Source: an uncultured Eubacteriales bacterium (lineage in GTDB: Bacteria; Bacillota; Clostridia; TANB77; CAG-508). Taken from it: a stretch of 38,955 nt of DNA. The DNA lies in assembly GCA_949288185.1 (NCBI GenBank), contig CASEIZ010000027.1:1-38955 (forward strand). Direction: 5' to 3'. Shown piece by piece: positions 23,941-34,323 of the stretch (position 1 is its first letter; the number at the start of each line of letters is the position of its first letter). A program made the position numbers and the translations under genes. The notes under the pieces were generated by a model. It did no database searches and was not told where the DNA came from. It saw only the letters and a program-made list of their open reading frames with translations.

Positions 23941-23969
23941 ATTATACCATAAAATACAAAAATAGTAAA
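23941..23969 (-). promoter_or_regulatory. Promoter of the HD hydrolase
   Basis: Minus strand: TTTACT (23969-23964), a 17-bp spacer, TATAAT (23946-23941). Confidence 0.7.
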
Positions 23970-23988
23970 TTAAAATTTTCTTAAATTG

Positions 23989-24017
23989 TTGAAGGAAAAA
24001 GTAATTTATATTATAAT
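23989..24017 (+). promoter_or_regulatory. Promoter of the coiled-coil membrane protein gene
   Basis: TTGAAG (23989-23994), a 17-bp spacer, TATAAT (24012-24017), 28 bp before the ATG. Divergent from the HD hydrolase promoter. Confidence 0.75.
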
Positions 24018-24045
24018 CATTTTAATAAAATTTGGAGGTATATAA

Positions 24046-25560
24046 ATGAAATTCATATTTTTTGTAATATTCATTATTTTATTAGGAATAATAGTATACA
24101 TATATATAAAAAGAAATGCGAAAAATAAAGAACATCAAGAATTTAATGAAAAAACAACAATGAATGCAAATATTCATAATGAAGATAAACGACATGAAGA
24201 TTTTATGAAATCGATTAATATTGTTCATCAAGAGAGAAATGTTATAGGAACTATATATGTTAATGGAAAAGAAGAAGAATTGTCAGTCAAAAAAGAAGAA
24301 AACGGATATATTTATTTTTTGGAAGATACAGTTATTGGAGGATATAATCCCAAAATTATGGGAGAAAATTTAATTATATTCAGAGAAAATACGTTAGAAA
24401 ACCAACTTTCAGACCAAATAAAAGATCAAATTGTCCAAGTAATTGAAAAAACTCAAAAGAGAAAAGAACAAGAAAAAGAAAGAGAATCCATTAATGAAAG
24501 AACAAGGAATAGAAATATTTATGAGCAACAAATGGGATATCAAAAAAGTATAGGACAAGAAAGAAAACAAGAAAAAGCAAGTCAACTTGAAAAATTACAA
24601 AAAAAGAAAGAACAACAAATAAGGGAACGAAATAATGAAATAGAAAAACAAATGACAAGAAAACAAGAAAAAGTACAAAATACAGTAAAAGATATCAATA
24701 TTAAGCAAGAAGTAGACATGAATACGATGGCAACAGATATGGATACAATAGGAAAACGATTAGAAGAGGCAGGAAAGATTAAAGGAAAAGAGAAAGAAGG
24801 AAAATTAGCATTTGTTGAATCAGATGATTTAAAAAAATTAAAAGATGAAAATGGAAAAAGATTACAAGGACATTTTTCAAGATATGAAGCCGTAAGCATT
24901 GATAAAGATGGAAATGTTAGAGCCTTAAATTTGGAAAATGATACACAAGAGGGCACAGACCCAATAGAAAATAATTATCAAGTAAAGCAAAATAAAAATC
25001 AAGAAGTTAAGAAAGGCGATGTGATAACAAGATTACAGATAAAAGGACAAGAAACGATAGGAATAGAAAATGGACAATATGGAGAAATAGAAGTATATCA
25101 TTCTCATGATAAAACAATAGGAGGAAAAGGTGTTGAGGGCAACAAAAGTTTAGATAGACAATTAGAAACGACAAATTCTAAAAACCCGATAGAAGGGACA
25201 AATCAGGCTACACAAAAATTGGCACAAAAATATCAAGATGGATATAGGTCAGTAGAGGAATCTTATCAAGAGGCAAAGCAACATGAAAACGCAAAAGGAG
25301 AACCATGTGAAGATTTACAAGTAGAAGATATAGATGGAAAACCTAACACAGTGTCACATAGTCATACAGACGAGATTGTTGCAAAATTAATGCAAAATGG
25401 AGAAATCAGTGACAAGTTTACGGAAAGAGAGATTAGAGAAAGAGTAGAAAGAGAATGGAATAACAAAGAAGAAAATATTAGTAAAGAAGAATTTCAAGAA
25501 AATATAGAACAAGATATAGAGCAAGATGCTGAAAACATGCGCGGAGAAAGAGGAAGATAA
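24046..25560 (+). CDS. Unrecognised membrane-anchored coiled-coil protein
   Basis: A 504-aa protein I cannot assign to a family. Residues 2-22 form one hydrophobic segment, so the bulk is probably anchored to the membrane. Residues ~120-230 are extremely rich in Lys, Glu, Gln and Arg (KKEQQIRERNNEIEKQ, TRKQEKVQ), a likely long coiled coil. The C-terminal ~250 residues look globular, with Gly/Asp-rich turns (EVYHSHDKTIGGKGVEGNKS) and a charged helical end. No catalytic motif is evident. GGAGGT precedes the start and it has its own promoter. It lies at the border of the envelope-glycan genes, which may hint at a surface or secretion role (inference). Confidence 0.75.
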   Translation: MKFIFFVIFIILLGIIVYIYIKRNAKNKEHQEFNEKTTMNANIHNEDKRHEDFMKSINIVHQERNVIGTIYVNGKEEELSVKKEENGYIYFLEDTVIGGYNPKIMGENLIIFRENTLENQLSDQIKDQIVQVIEKTQKRKEQEKERESINERTRNRNIYEQQMGYQKSIGQERKQEKASQLEKLQKKKEQQIRERNNEIEKQMTRKQEKVQNTVKDINIKQEVDMNTMATDMDTIGKRLEEAGKIKGKEKEGKLAFVESDDLKKLKDENGKRLQGHFSRYEAVSIDKDGNVRALNLENDTQEGTDPIENNYQVKQNKNQEVKKGDVITRLQIKGQETIGIENGQYGEIEVYHSHDKTIGGKGVEGNKSLDRQLETTNSKNPIEGTNQATQKLAQKYQDGYRSVEESYQEAKQHENAKGEPCEDLQVEDIDGKPNTVSHSHTDEIVAKLMQNGEISDKFTEREIRERVEREWNNKEENISKEEFQENIEQDIEQDAENMRGERGR

Positions 25561-25597
25561 AATTTATTAAAAATATATTAAATTTTTATTAAAAAAG

Positions 25598-25626
25598 TTG
25601 CAATATTTTGCCAATAATAGTATAAT
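25598..25626 (+). promoter_or_regulatory. Promoter of the GT2 glycosyltransferase
   Basis: TTGCAA (25598-25603), a 17-bp spacer, TATAAT (25621-25626), 55 bp before the start. Confidence 0.7.
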
Positions 25627-25681
25627 ATAAAAGGTAGTATAATAATATATAGAAAGTATTATTAAAAAGAGAGGTAGAAAA

Positions 25682-26947
25682 ATGGATTATTTATATATAC
25701 TAAGAGAAGCTTTAGTATGGATGGTAACAATATTTTGGTTATACCAAGTTGTTGTTAGTTTATGTTCTTTAATAAAATTAAAGGATAAACCTTTAAAAGT
25801 AAAGAAAGACCACCGTTTTATGGCCATTATACCAGCACATAATGAAGAAGCGGTTGTAGGAAATTTAATTGAAAGTTTAAAAAATCAAACATATAATAAA
25901 GATTTATATGACATATATGTTATTGCAGATAATTGTACAGATAACACAGCTAAAATTGCAAAAGAAGCTGGTGCAATTGTTTACGAAAGATTTGATGAAA
26001 CGAAGAAAACAAAAGGATATGCTTTAAATTGGTTTTTACAACAAAAAATTGCGGAAGATGCACCATATGATGCTTTCTTTGTATTTGATGCAGATAATAT
26101 CGTTGATAAGAACTTTATAAAAAATATGAATAAAAAATTATGCCAAGGAGAAGATGTTGTACAAGGCTATAGAGATATTAAAAATCCATCAGACAACTGG
26201 ATAACAGCAGGATATGCTATTTTCTATTGGCAAATGCATAGATTTTATCATTTAGCTAGATATAATATAGGATTATCACCATTATTAAATGGCACAGGTT
26301 TTATGGTAAAATTTGATGTTATCAAACCACAAGGTTGGGATACAGAGACTTTAACAGAAGATATTGAATTTTCTTTGAAAAGAATTATAAAAGGTAAAAA
26401 ACTAGGTTGGGCAACAGATGCTATCGTATATGATGAACAACCTACAGGATTTAGACAAAGTTGGTCACAAAGAAGTAGATGGACAGTTGGTCATATTCAA
26501 TGTATCAAAAAATATACAAAGGAATTAGCAATAGCAGCCAAAGAAAATAAAAAAATGATAAATCTTGATGGTTTATTATATATTGTTGGTAGTATACCAA
26601 TGTTTATTATCACCATTGCATTATTATTAACAAACTTTATTATGTATAATTCAGCATCAATTACAACAGCAGAATTAATTAAAAATCTAATTATGTATTT
26701 GGTTCCAACATTTGTTTTACCAATATTTGTAGGAATATTTGCAATGTGGCTAGATGGAAGAAAAATTAAGCCAATGGCAAAAGGATTACTTTGTTATCCA
26801 CTATTTTTATTAACATGGATATGTATAAACTTTAAATGCTTATTCATTAGAAATACCTCATGGGAGAAGATAAACCATGTAAGAAGTATAAAAATAGCAG
26901 ATGTTTCTGATAATCGTGAAGCACAGACTGAAAAAGAATTAGTTTAA
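25682..26947 (+). CDS. Processive family-2 glycosyltransferase
   Basis: A 421-aa membrane enzyme of the cellulose/hyaluronan-synthase-like class. One N-terminal TM segment precedes the GT-A domain with IIPAHNEEAVV (nucleotide-sugar binding), D136-A-D138 (metal), TED227 (base) and Q263-R-S-R266-W267, the QxxRW motif of processive enzymes. Two or three C-terminal TM segments follow (~290-400), forming the likely polymer channel. It should make or extend an extracellular polysaccharide from a nucleotide sugar; the sugar cannot be told. RBS GAGAGG. A hairpin and a truncated palindromic repeat follow before the GT-C gene. Confidence 0.9.
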   Translation: MDYLYILREALVWMVTIFWLYQVVVSLCSLIKLKDKPLKVKKDHRFMAIIPAHNEEAVVGNLIESLKNQTYNKDLYDIYVIADNCTDNTAKIAKEAGAIVYERFDETKKTKGYALNWFLQQKIAEDAPYDAFFVFDADNIVDKNFIKNMNKKLCQGEDVVQGYRDIKNPSDNWITAGYAIFYWQMHRFYHLARYNIGLSPLLNGTGFMVKFDVIKPQGWDTETLTEDIEFSLKRIIKGKKLGWATDAIVYDEQPTGFRQSWSQRSRWTVGHIQCIKKYTKELAIAAKENKKMINLDGLLYIVGSIPMFIITIALLLTNFIMYNSASITTAELIKNLIMYLVPTFVLPIFVGIFAMWLDGRKIKPMAKGLLCYPLFLLTWICINFKCLFIRNTSWEKINHVRSIKIADVSDNREAQTEKELV

Positions 26948-26970
26948 AATAAATAGAATAAATTAAAAAG

Positions 26971-27025
26971 ATAAGTGGACGTTTTCGATGTTGTTTAGCC
27001 ATGACAATCATAATGTTCCACTTAT
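26971..27025 (+). terminator. Stem-loop after the GT2 gene
   Basis: ATAAGTGGA (26971-26979) pairs with TCCACTTAT (27017-27025), followed by TATTAG; the loop is long (37 nt). A weak terminator or a repeat arm. Confidence 0.45.
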
Positions 27026-27029
27026 TATT

Positions 27030-27098
27030 AGTTGAACAATAATTATAATTTGATTATGTCAAAATTTATTTGAAACGCAATTACGTACAAATCCAACT
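27030..27098 (+). repeat. Degenerate, internally deleted copy of the 124-bp palindromic element
   Basis: 27032-27091 resembles the left half of the element at 9291: TTGAAcAATAATTA, then TGTCAAA, ATTTGAAA and GTACAAA in the same order and spacing. The right arm is almost absent, leaving only CAAC; TTAGTTG (27028-27034) pairs with CAACTAA (27094-27100). I read it as an old copy that lost most of its right arm. Confidence 0.55.
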
Positions 27099-27125
27099 AA
27101 TTTTAGTGCAAAGAAAGGAATAAAT

Positions 27126-28427
27126 ATGGGACAACTTAAAAAAATTGACAAAAAAAATAAATATATACATATAGGAATTATTGTATTAGGAATTGTATTT
27201 ATCAGTTTATCAGCTTTTCATGAAAATATTTGGTTTGATGAAAGTTATTCAGTATCTATTGCGAGACATAGTTTTAGCGAAATATGGAACATAACAGGAC
27301 ATGATGTTCATCCACCACTATATTATTGGATTTTACATATTATATGGATGATTTTTGGAGATCAAAACATTGCTTTCCGATTATTTTCTGTTTTGGCAAT
27401 AGCTATTTTAGGAGTATTAGGATATACACATATACGAAAAGATTTTGGAGAAAAGGTAGGAATGCTATTTTCGTTTTTAGTGTATTTCTTACCAGTCATC
27501 TGTATATATAGTCAAGAGATTAGAATGTACTCATTAGCATATTTGTTAGTAACAATCATGGCTATATATGCATATAGATTTTACAAATCCATAAAAGATA
27601 AAAATGCAATGAAAAATCAAAACAAAAACCTGATGATATTTGCTATATTTAGCATATTGTCATGTTATACGCATTATTATGCTCTAGCAACAGCAGGTCT
27701 TATCAATTTGATATTATTTATATTCTTAATTAAAAATGTACTAAAAGCCAGAAAACAAAAAGATTTAGATATAGAAGACAAAAAAGAGATATCAAAACCA
27801 TTTAAAAAATTTATAATAGCAGCAATCATTCAAGTAATATTATATATTCCATGGTTACTATTTTTAATAGAACAAATGACACGTGTAGGTGGAGGATTTT
27901 GGATTCAGTTAAATTTAAACACTTTAATAGAGGTACCAAGTATTCAATTTAGAGTACAAACAGATTCAACTATTAATGCCACAGCAATTATTTCATTAAT
28001 CGTATCTATATTATTATATATTTACATAGGATATAGAATATATAAAGCAAAGAAAAACAAAGAAGAAATTTTACCAGCTATCATATCTACTATCATATAT
28101 ATAACAGTAATAGTAGCAGTTTTAATCATATCATTAATAGGAAGTCCAATATTAGTAGGAAGATATTTGCTAACATTGACAGGGCTCTATATTTTTGTTT
28201 TTGCTTTTTTCATAGCAAAAGAAGAGAAAAAATGGATAACAGGAATGTTGTGTGCGGTAATATTAATTCTAAGTTTTATTGGAAACTATAATACGATAAA
28301 AGATAATTATGATATAACCAACCAAGAAGTTATGCGTTTTATGGAAGAAAATATACAAAAAGGTGATATTATCATATACAACGAAATCGGTGTACGGAGG
28401 AGTATTAGCCTCATATTTTCCAGATAA
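27126..28427 (+). CDS. GT-C (PMT/ArnT-like) glycosyltransferase, N-terminal part of a frameshifted gene
   Basis: 433 codons. A multi-membrane-spanning enzyme of the dolichyl-phosphate-mannose / ArnT-like family that transfers sugar from a lipid carrier outside the membrane. Seen: the first-loop acidic pair WFD38E39SYS, HDVHPPLYYW after TM1, and about ten further hydrophobic segments. The frame ends soon after GDIIIYNEIG with an unrelated tail (RRSISLIFSR). The expected C-terminal domain is present in the +1 frame just beyond (28363-28689). So this is one gene with a single indel near 28385-28400, not a natural end. RBS AAAGGA. Neighbours are a GT2 enzyme and an HExxH surface protein. Confidence 0.85.
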   Translation: MGQLKKIDKKNKYIHIGIIVLGIVFISLSAFHENIWFDESYSVSIARHSFSEIWNITGHDVHPPLYYWILHIIWMIFGDQNIAFRLFSVLAIAILGVLGYTHIRKDFGEKVGMLFSFLVYFLPVICIYSQEIRMYSLAYLLVTIMAIYAYRFYKSIKDKNAMKNQNKNLMIFAIFSILSCYTHYYALATAGLINLILFIFLIKNVLKARKQKDLDIEDKKEISKPFKKFIIAAIIQVILYIPWLLFLIEQMTRVGGGFWIQLNLNTLIEVPSIQFRVQTDSTINATAIISLIVSILLYIYIGYRIYKAKKNKEEILPAIISTIIYITVIVAVLIISLIGSPILVGRYLLTLTGLYIFVFAFFIAKEEKKWITGMLCAVILILSFIGNYNTIKDNYDITNQEVMRFMEENIQKGDIIIYNEIGVRRSISLIFSR

Positions 28428-28689
28428 TAAGCAATACTTCTATAACCAATGGAATTGGGATGTAGAAGAAGCATATAAAGCATATGCACCAGCAATGGAA
28501 ACAGTATATAGTTATGATGAAGTATTAGATGATTATCAAGGAAGAGTATGGGTTGTAGGAACAGCCGGAAGTAATATATACAAAGAAGTACCAACAGAAA
28601 ACATGAATATGATAATAGAAGCAAAAGAATATAAAATAGCATATCAAAATTGTAGTTATCAATTTACATTATTTGAAAAAGTGGAATAA
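28363..28689 (+). pseudogene. C-terminal part of the frameshifted GT-C glycosyltransferase
   Basis: The +1 frame carries VYGGVLASYFPDNKQ, WNWDVEEAYKAYAP and DDYQGRVWVVGTAG, the usual soluble C-terminal domain of these enzymes, without an independent start. Joining the frames at GGTGTACGG (28389-28397) gives a continuous NEI-(G)-VYGGVLA. One extra G or a lost GT dinucleotide would explain it. The junction also has two rare arginine codons (CGG AGG) and a Shine-Dalgarno-like GGAGGAG, so programmed +1 frameshifting is possible but less likely than mutation or a sequencing error. Confidence 0.75.
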
Positions 28690-28709
28690 AAGATAAAGGA
28701 AAATAGGGT

Positions 28710-30063
28710 ATGAGAAAAAAACGGAAGTGCAAAAGGATTAATCATAAATATATTTACTTTTGCCATTTTAATGATTGCTATATATATAGCATATCAATTT
28801 TATCAAAGTAATAATTTTAATGGTTTTATAAAAAGTGAAGCAAAATTAAATATATCAGAATTTAAAAGAGACAAAGAAGTAAAATATTCTGATACGAGTA
28901 GTTATAAAATAACATCAAATGAATTTAATGATGCGATGTTTTCAAAAGAAATAAAAGTAGAAAAAAATACACCATATAAAGTAACTTGCATGATAAAAAC
29001 CAAAGGAGTAGAAGCAGATAGGAATGCTTCTAGCATAGGGGCACAAATTTCCATTTCCGATACAGTAGAAAGATCTGTGGCGATTAGTGGAGATAGTGAT
29101 TGGCAAGAAATAGAATTTATATTCAATTCCAAAAACAGAGAGACAGTTGATATTGCTTTTCGACTAGGAGGAACAGGGGGATATGCTAAAGGAGAAGTCT
29201 GGTTCTCTGACTTTAAAATAGAGGAAGGACTGCGAGAAGAAGATAGTAATTGGAAATTTGCTTGTTTAATATTTGAAAATACAAATGTAATAATAGATAA
29301 TCAAGAAATTAATATACAAGTAACGAATACAGATATTACAGATATCAAAAATACAATAGAACGATTTGAAAATTCTTGTAATCAGTTGTCAGAAGGAAAA
29401 ATGACGGCAGACTGTGATATATATGAAATACAAGAACCAATCACTTCTTTATCATATGATGATGAATTTGCTTATTATGTTGCACCAGAAGATATAGAAG
29501 AACAAATTAAAGATATTATTAATCAAAACAATTATGACCATATCTTTGCAGTTGTAAGATTAGGAAATGAAGAACACGAAGATGATATTGAAATTAGAGA
29601 TTGGATTGGATTAGGGGGAATGGATTATTATGGAATAGGATTTTCTAATATTCGATTACCGAATAATTCAAAAAGTTATATCTATAAATATGACTCAAGA
29701 GTAAATCAATTTCCAGAAGAAGTATTTTTACATGAATTTTTACATTCATTAGAAAGAACAGCAGAGGAGTATGGATATACTACACCTGCATTACATGACT
29801 ATAAAGAATATGGATATGAAAATGAATATTTAATAGGACAAAGACAATGGTATAAAGATTATATGAATCAAGAAATATATACATCAAATGGATATGTAGG
29901 GTTACCAAATGAAATATACACATTAAAACCTGCTAAGAAATCAAATTTTGAATATGCTTATGAATTAGAAGTTTATACAGAGCCACAAAATATCATCGAA
30001 GAAATTAGAGGAATATTTAAGAATTTATTTACAAATATAGAACTAATAATAGCAAAGATATAA
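28710..30063 (+). CDS. Membrane-anchored HExxH metalloprotease-like protein with a beta-sandwich domain (start requires a frameshift)
   Basis: The visible frame (from ATG 28771, 430 aa) starts in the middle of a hydrophobic segment and has no ribosome binding site. A good one (AAAGGAAAATAGGGT) precedes ATG 28710, but that frame departs at a run of seven A (28715-28721). With six A it would read MRKNGSAKGLIINIFTFAI and join the long frame as a proper signal anchor. Residues ~20-165 resemble a carbohydrate-binding beta-sandwich (VEKNTPYKVTCMIKTKG, GEVWFSDFKIEEG). The C-terminal half holds VFLHEFLHSLERTAEE (HExxH, 321-325 of the visible frame), with a further His in ALHDY. Likely a surface zinc protease; substrate unknown. 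Confidence 0.7.
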
Positions 30064-30102
30064 AAATGTCCTTTTGGGGACGTTTCTGTTTGGGACATTT
30101 TT
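30062..30102 (+). repeat. GGGACGTTTC hairpin repeat, copy 2, after the HExxH gene
   Basis: AAAAATGTCC (30062-30071) pairs with GGACATTTTT (30093-30102). Its central 33 nt match the inverted copy at 20955-20987 with one difference. With the T-run it works as a terminator and begins in the last base of the stop codon. Confidence 0.8.
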
Positions 30103-30268
30103 TATGATATAGGAAAAGCGATTTTTCCTATACCATAAAAACAACGTTGCACAGAAAAATTGCTACGCAATTTTTCGCGTCGACAAATCTTTACGCTTCT
30201 TTGAGAACTTAAAAATATATAGTTAAGTTAGAAAAGTAGAGAAAAGTTCTCACGAAGCGAGATTTGTC
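30099..30268 (+). repeat. Three-hairpin composite element, second copy
   Basis: (A') TTTTTATG + TATAGGAAAA pairs with TTTTCCTATA + CATAAAAA over 30099-30141 with one A-C mismatch. Linker TTGCACA (30147-30153). (B') AAAAATTGC / GCAATTTTT at 30155-30175 with a 3-nt loop. (C') GACAAATCT, CGCTTC, TGAGAACTT (30182-30210) pairs with AAGTTCTCA, GAAGCG, AGATTTGTC (30244-30268), 24 bp with small bulges. The same order, linker and A-C mismatch occur at 3036-3181. Confidence 0.7.
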
Positions 30269-30343
30269 CTTGTATAGGAAAACTTGTCCTTGTTAAAAAC
30301 AAGAAGGGACAATATTACATTAAAAGAAAAGCGAGGAGGAAAC

Positions 30344-31366
30344 ATGAAAGTATCAGAATTTAATTATGATTTATCAGAAGAATTAATTGCACAAACACCA
30401 ATAGAAAAAAGAGATGAATCAAGATTAATGGTTTTAGATAGAAGCAAGCAAACTATAGAACATAAAACATTTAAAGATATTATTGACTATTTAGAGCCAG
30501 GAGATTGTTTAGTGAGAAATAATACAAAAGTTATTCCTGCTAGAATTTATGGAAAAAAAGAAACAGGAGCAAAAGTAGAGTTTTTATTATTAAAAAATAT
30601 GGAAGGAGATATATGGGAAACGATTGTAAGACCAGGCAATAAACTTCATGTAGGTACAAAAGTTATTTTTGGTGATGGATTATTAATAGCTGAAATTTTA
30701 GAGATTATGCCAGGAGGAACAAGAAAAGTTAAATTTTCATATAACGGAATATTTAATGAAATATTAGACAAGATAGGATTAATGCCATTACCACCATATA
30801 TTCATGAAGAATTAAAAGATAACGATAGATATCAAACGGTTTATGCAAAATATAATGGTTCTGCAGCAGCGCCAACAGCAGGATTGCATTTTACACCAGA
30901 ATTGTTAAAGAAAATAGAAGAAAAAGGTGTAAAAATTGCAAATGTAACATTACATGTTGGTATTGGAACGTTTAGACCTGTAAAAGAAGAAAATGTAGAA
31001 AATCATGAAATGCATACAGAACACTTTTATATCAAACAAGAAGATGTTGACAAAATCAATGAAACAAAAAAACAAGGAAAAAGAGTGATCGCAGTTGGAA
31101 CAACTTCTTGTAGAGTGTTAGAAACCATTGCAGATGAAAATGGATTGGTAAAAGAGACAGAAGCAGATACGAGTATCTTTATCTATCCTGGTTATCAATT
31201 TAAATGTTTAGATGGATTAATTACCAATTTTCATTTACCACAGTCAACATTATTAATGCTGGTTTCAGCATTAGCAGGAAAAGACTATATCATGAAAGCA
31301 TATCATGAAGCAGTAAATGAGAAATATCGATTTTTTAGCTTTGGGGATGCCATGTTTATTAGATAG
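30344..31366 (+). CDS. queA: S-adenosylmethionine:tRNA ribosyltransferase-isomerase
   Basis: Transfers the ribosyl part of S-adenosylmethionine to preQ1 in tRNA, forming epoxyqueuosine at wobble position 34 of GUN-anticodon tRNAs. The 340-aa protein shows [85 protein letters not shown] and [18 protein letters not shown]. Start at 30344 after GAGGAGGA; the 20-codon upstream extension runs into the repeat region. It is followed after 35 bp by the HD protein and then tgt, forming a queuosine cluster. Confidence 0.96.
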   Translation: MKVSEFNYDLSEELIAQTPIEKRDESRLMVLDRSKQTIEHKTFKDIIDYLEPGDCLVRNNTKVIPARIYGKKETGAKVEFLLLKNMEGDIWETIVRPGNKLHVGTKVIFGDGLLIAEILEIMPGGTRKVKFSYNGIFNEILDKIGLMPLPPYIHEELKDNDRYQTVYAKYNGSAAAPTAGLHFTPELLKKIEEKGVKIANVTLHVGIGTFRPVKEENVENHEMHTEHFYIKQEDVDKINETKKQGKRVIAVGTTSCRVLETIADENGLVKETEADTSIFIYPGYQFKCLDGLITNFHLPQSTLLMLVSALAGKDYIMKAYHEAVNEKYRFFSFGDAMFIR

Positions 31367-31401
31367 AGAGCTATGAAAGAATGAAAAATAAAGGAGGTTT
31401 T

Positions 31402-33129
31402 ATGTTAATAAAAGATATTGCCATGTTTCTTCCTAGAGGAATCGTATCAACGATTTTAAAGACGATTAGAACAGATATTGATAAAGTAGGAAAAGAACAG
31501 ATTTTAAAAAATGGTTTATATCATATAACAACAGATGAAGAAACAGCTCAATTAATTCTTGATTCTGGATATCTTAAACCATCAACAGGTATATTGAAGA
31601 ATATAAATTCATATGGGACAGCAGTGGCATGTATGTTTAATGGTACACCAACAATAGAAAATTATATAAAAAATCTGGAAACAACAAAAGCATCTAATAA
31701 TCCATTAATAACACCCAATATGGTGTTAAATGGTATTAAAATTTCTCCAACAGAAATGAGTGAATTGGTGAATTATAAAGCAAGAAGTTTAGCAGATGAT
31801 GTTATTATATATGAAGGATATTGTGTGCTTCCCAAAGAAAAAGTACAAACTGTTAAATTGGTACCTGATTTAAATAGAGATGCTGTAACAAATGAGCCGA
31901 TTGTGAATCCTAAAACAGGAGAATATGAAATTATATTCAGGGAGGCACAAGAAGAGGAATTAAGTCAAGACAAAAAAACATACGAAGCAAAAGAGGATTA
32001 TTTAAAATATGTAGAGACTGTGAAAAAGAAAATAGGATATTTAGAAGGAAATCACTTACCATCAAAAGCAATAAATGCCTTTATTACACTGATGTATCAA
32101 GGAAGAATTGAAGGAGATATGACAAAGAAATATTCTAAAAATATTTTTAAACATATAAAAAATGCCATCAAAAGATGGAAAACACCAAAATTAGATATGT
32201 CAACAGATGAAAAAATATATACAGAGATAAGAAAATTTAACAATAAAAAGAAAAATCCATATAGAGATAGAAAATTTGGATTAGCAGTAGCTGATTTCCA
32301 AAAACAAGGATTGGAGCAATTAGAATTAAAAGACGAATTAGAGAAGATAACAACAGGAGAAATAGGAAAGTTTTTTAGAAGAAAAAATCAACAAATTGAT
32401 AAAACGAATATTATTCAAAGAGGAATACATGGTATTCATCATAATGATAGAGTAGCAATGCTTTCTATGATGATTGCAAGAAATGAAGGGATTTTAGAAG
32501 ATGATACAGATCATCGAACAAAAGATATATTATTAATGGCAGCATATGAACATGATATCGGTAGAAAAGTAGGAAAAATGACATTTAATATAGGTCCACA
32601 TGCGAAAAGAAGTGCAAGAAAATTAAGAAAAATAGATGTGAAATATTTAAATGGACAACCTTATACTGAACAAGATAAAAATATATTAAGAGCAGTTGTG
32701 GAGGCACATGAGGGTAAAGATGAAGCAATGGACCAAATATGTAAAAAATATCACATAAGTGAAGAAAATTTGAAATATGCGAAAAAATTAATGACGATAT
32801 TAAAAGATGCAGATGCTTTAGATAGGGTAAGACTAGATTACAATACAGGGATTGTGATTACAGATTTAAATCCTAAATATTTAAGAACAAATACAGCCAA
32901 AAGATTATTAAATGCATCATATCAGTTAGAAGGGTTAACCAATAAAGTCTCTTTTGATAAAATTCTGGCATATAAGACCGAAGAACAAACAGAGGGAGAA
33001 AGTAGAACCAAAGCATATAGAAGATTATTAAAATTTATACCAACTCAAAATAAATTAATTATTTCGGAAGAAAATAATAGAACAATGAATAAAGAAAAGA
33101 AAAAATATGATTGGGAACAGGAACAATAA
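31402..33129 (+). CDS. HD-domain protein with N-terminal ADP-ribosyltransferase-like region
   Basis: 575 aa, between queA and tgt. The C-terminal half is an HD phosphohydrolase: HGIHHNDRVAML (H346/H347), YEHDIGR (H384-D385), H400, VEAHEGKD (H436) and LKDADALDRVR (~467-475). The N-terminal region (~38-155) opens GLYHITTDEETAQLILDSGYLKPS and later has SYGTAVACMFNGTPTIENYI and GYCVLPKEKVQTVKLV. This resembles the start of DarT/KptA-type ADP-ribosyltransferase folds (LYHIT..., ...SGxLxPS), but the catalytic Glu cannot be placed with certainty. The middle (~190-335) is a basic helical linker. AAAGGAGG precedes ATG 31402. A nucleotide or ADP-ribose-related hydrolase linked to tRNA modification is inference. 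Confidence 0.75.
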   Translation: MLIKDIAMFLPRGIVSTILKTIRTDIDKVGKEQILKNGLYHITTDEETAQLILDSGYLKPSTGILKNINSYGTAVACMFNGTPTIENYIKNLETTKASNNPLITPNMVLNGIKISPTEMSELVNYKARSLADDVIIYEGYCVLPKEKVQTVKLVPDLNRDAVTNEPIVNPKTGEYEIIFREAQEEELSQDKKTYEAKEDYLKYVETVKKKIGYLEGNHLPSKAINAFITLMYQGRIEGDMTKKYSKNIFKHIKNAIKRWKTPKLDMSTDEKIYTEIRKFNNKKKNPYRDRKFGLAVADFQKQGLEQLELKDELEKITTGEIGKFFRRKNQQIDKTNIIQRGIHGIHHNDRVAMLSMMIARNEGILEDDTDHRTKDILLMAAYEHDIGRKVGKMTFNIGPHAKRSARKLRKIDVKYLNGQPYTEQDKNILRAVVEAHEGKDEAMDQICKKYHISEENLKYAKKLMTILKDADALDRVRLDYNTGIVITDLNPKYLRTNTAKRLLNASYQLEGLTNKVSFDKILAYKTEEQTEGESRTKAYRRLLKFIPTQNKLIISEENNRTMNKEKKKYDWEQEQ

Positions 33130-33140
33130 ATAAAAAATGA

Positions 33141-34313
<1,173 letters not shown>

Positions 34314-34323
34314 GAGGGTGTGT

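Noticed and set aside
28389..28400. Programmed frameshifting in the GT-C gene as the leading explanation
   Set aside because: The site has suggestive rare codons and a Shine-Dalgarno-like block, but a simple indel explains the data and a second unrelated frameshift lies nearby, which suggests decay, phase variation or sequence error.
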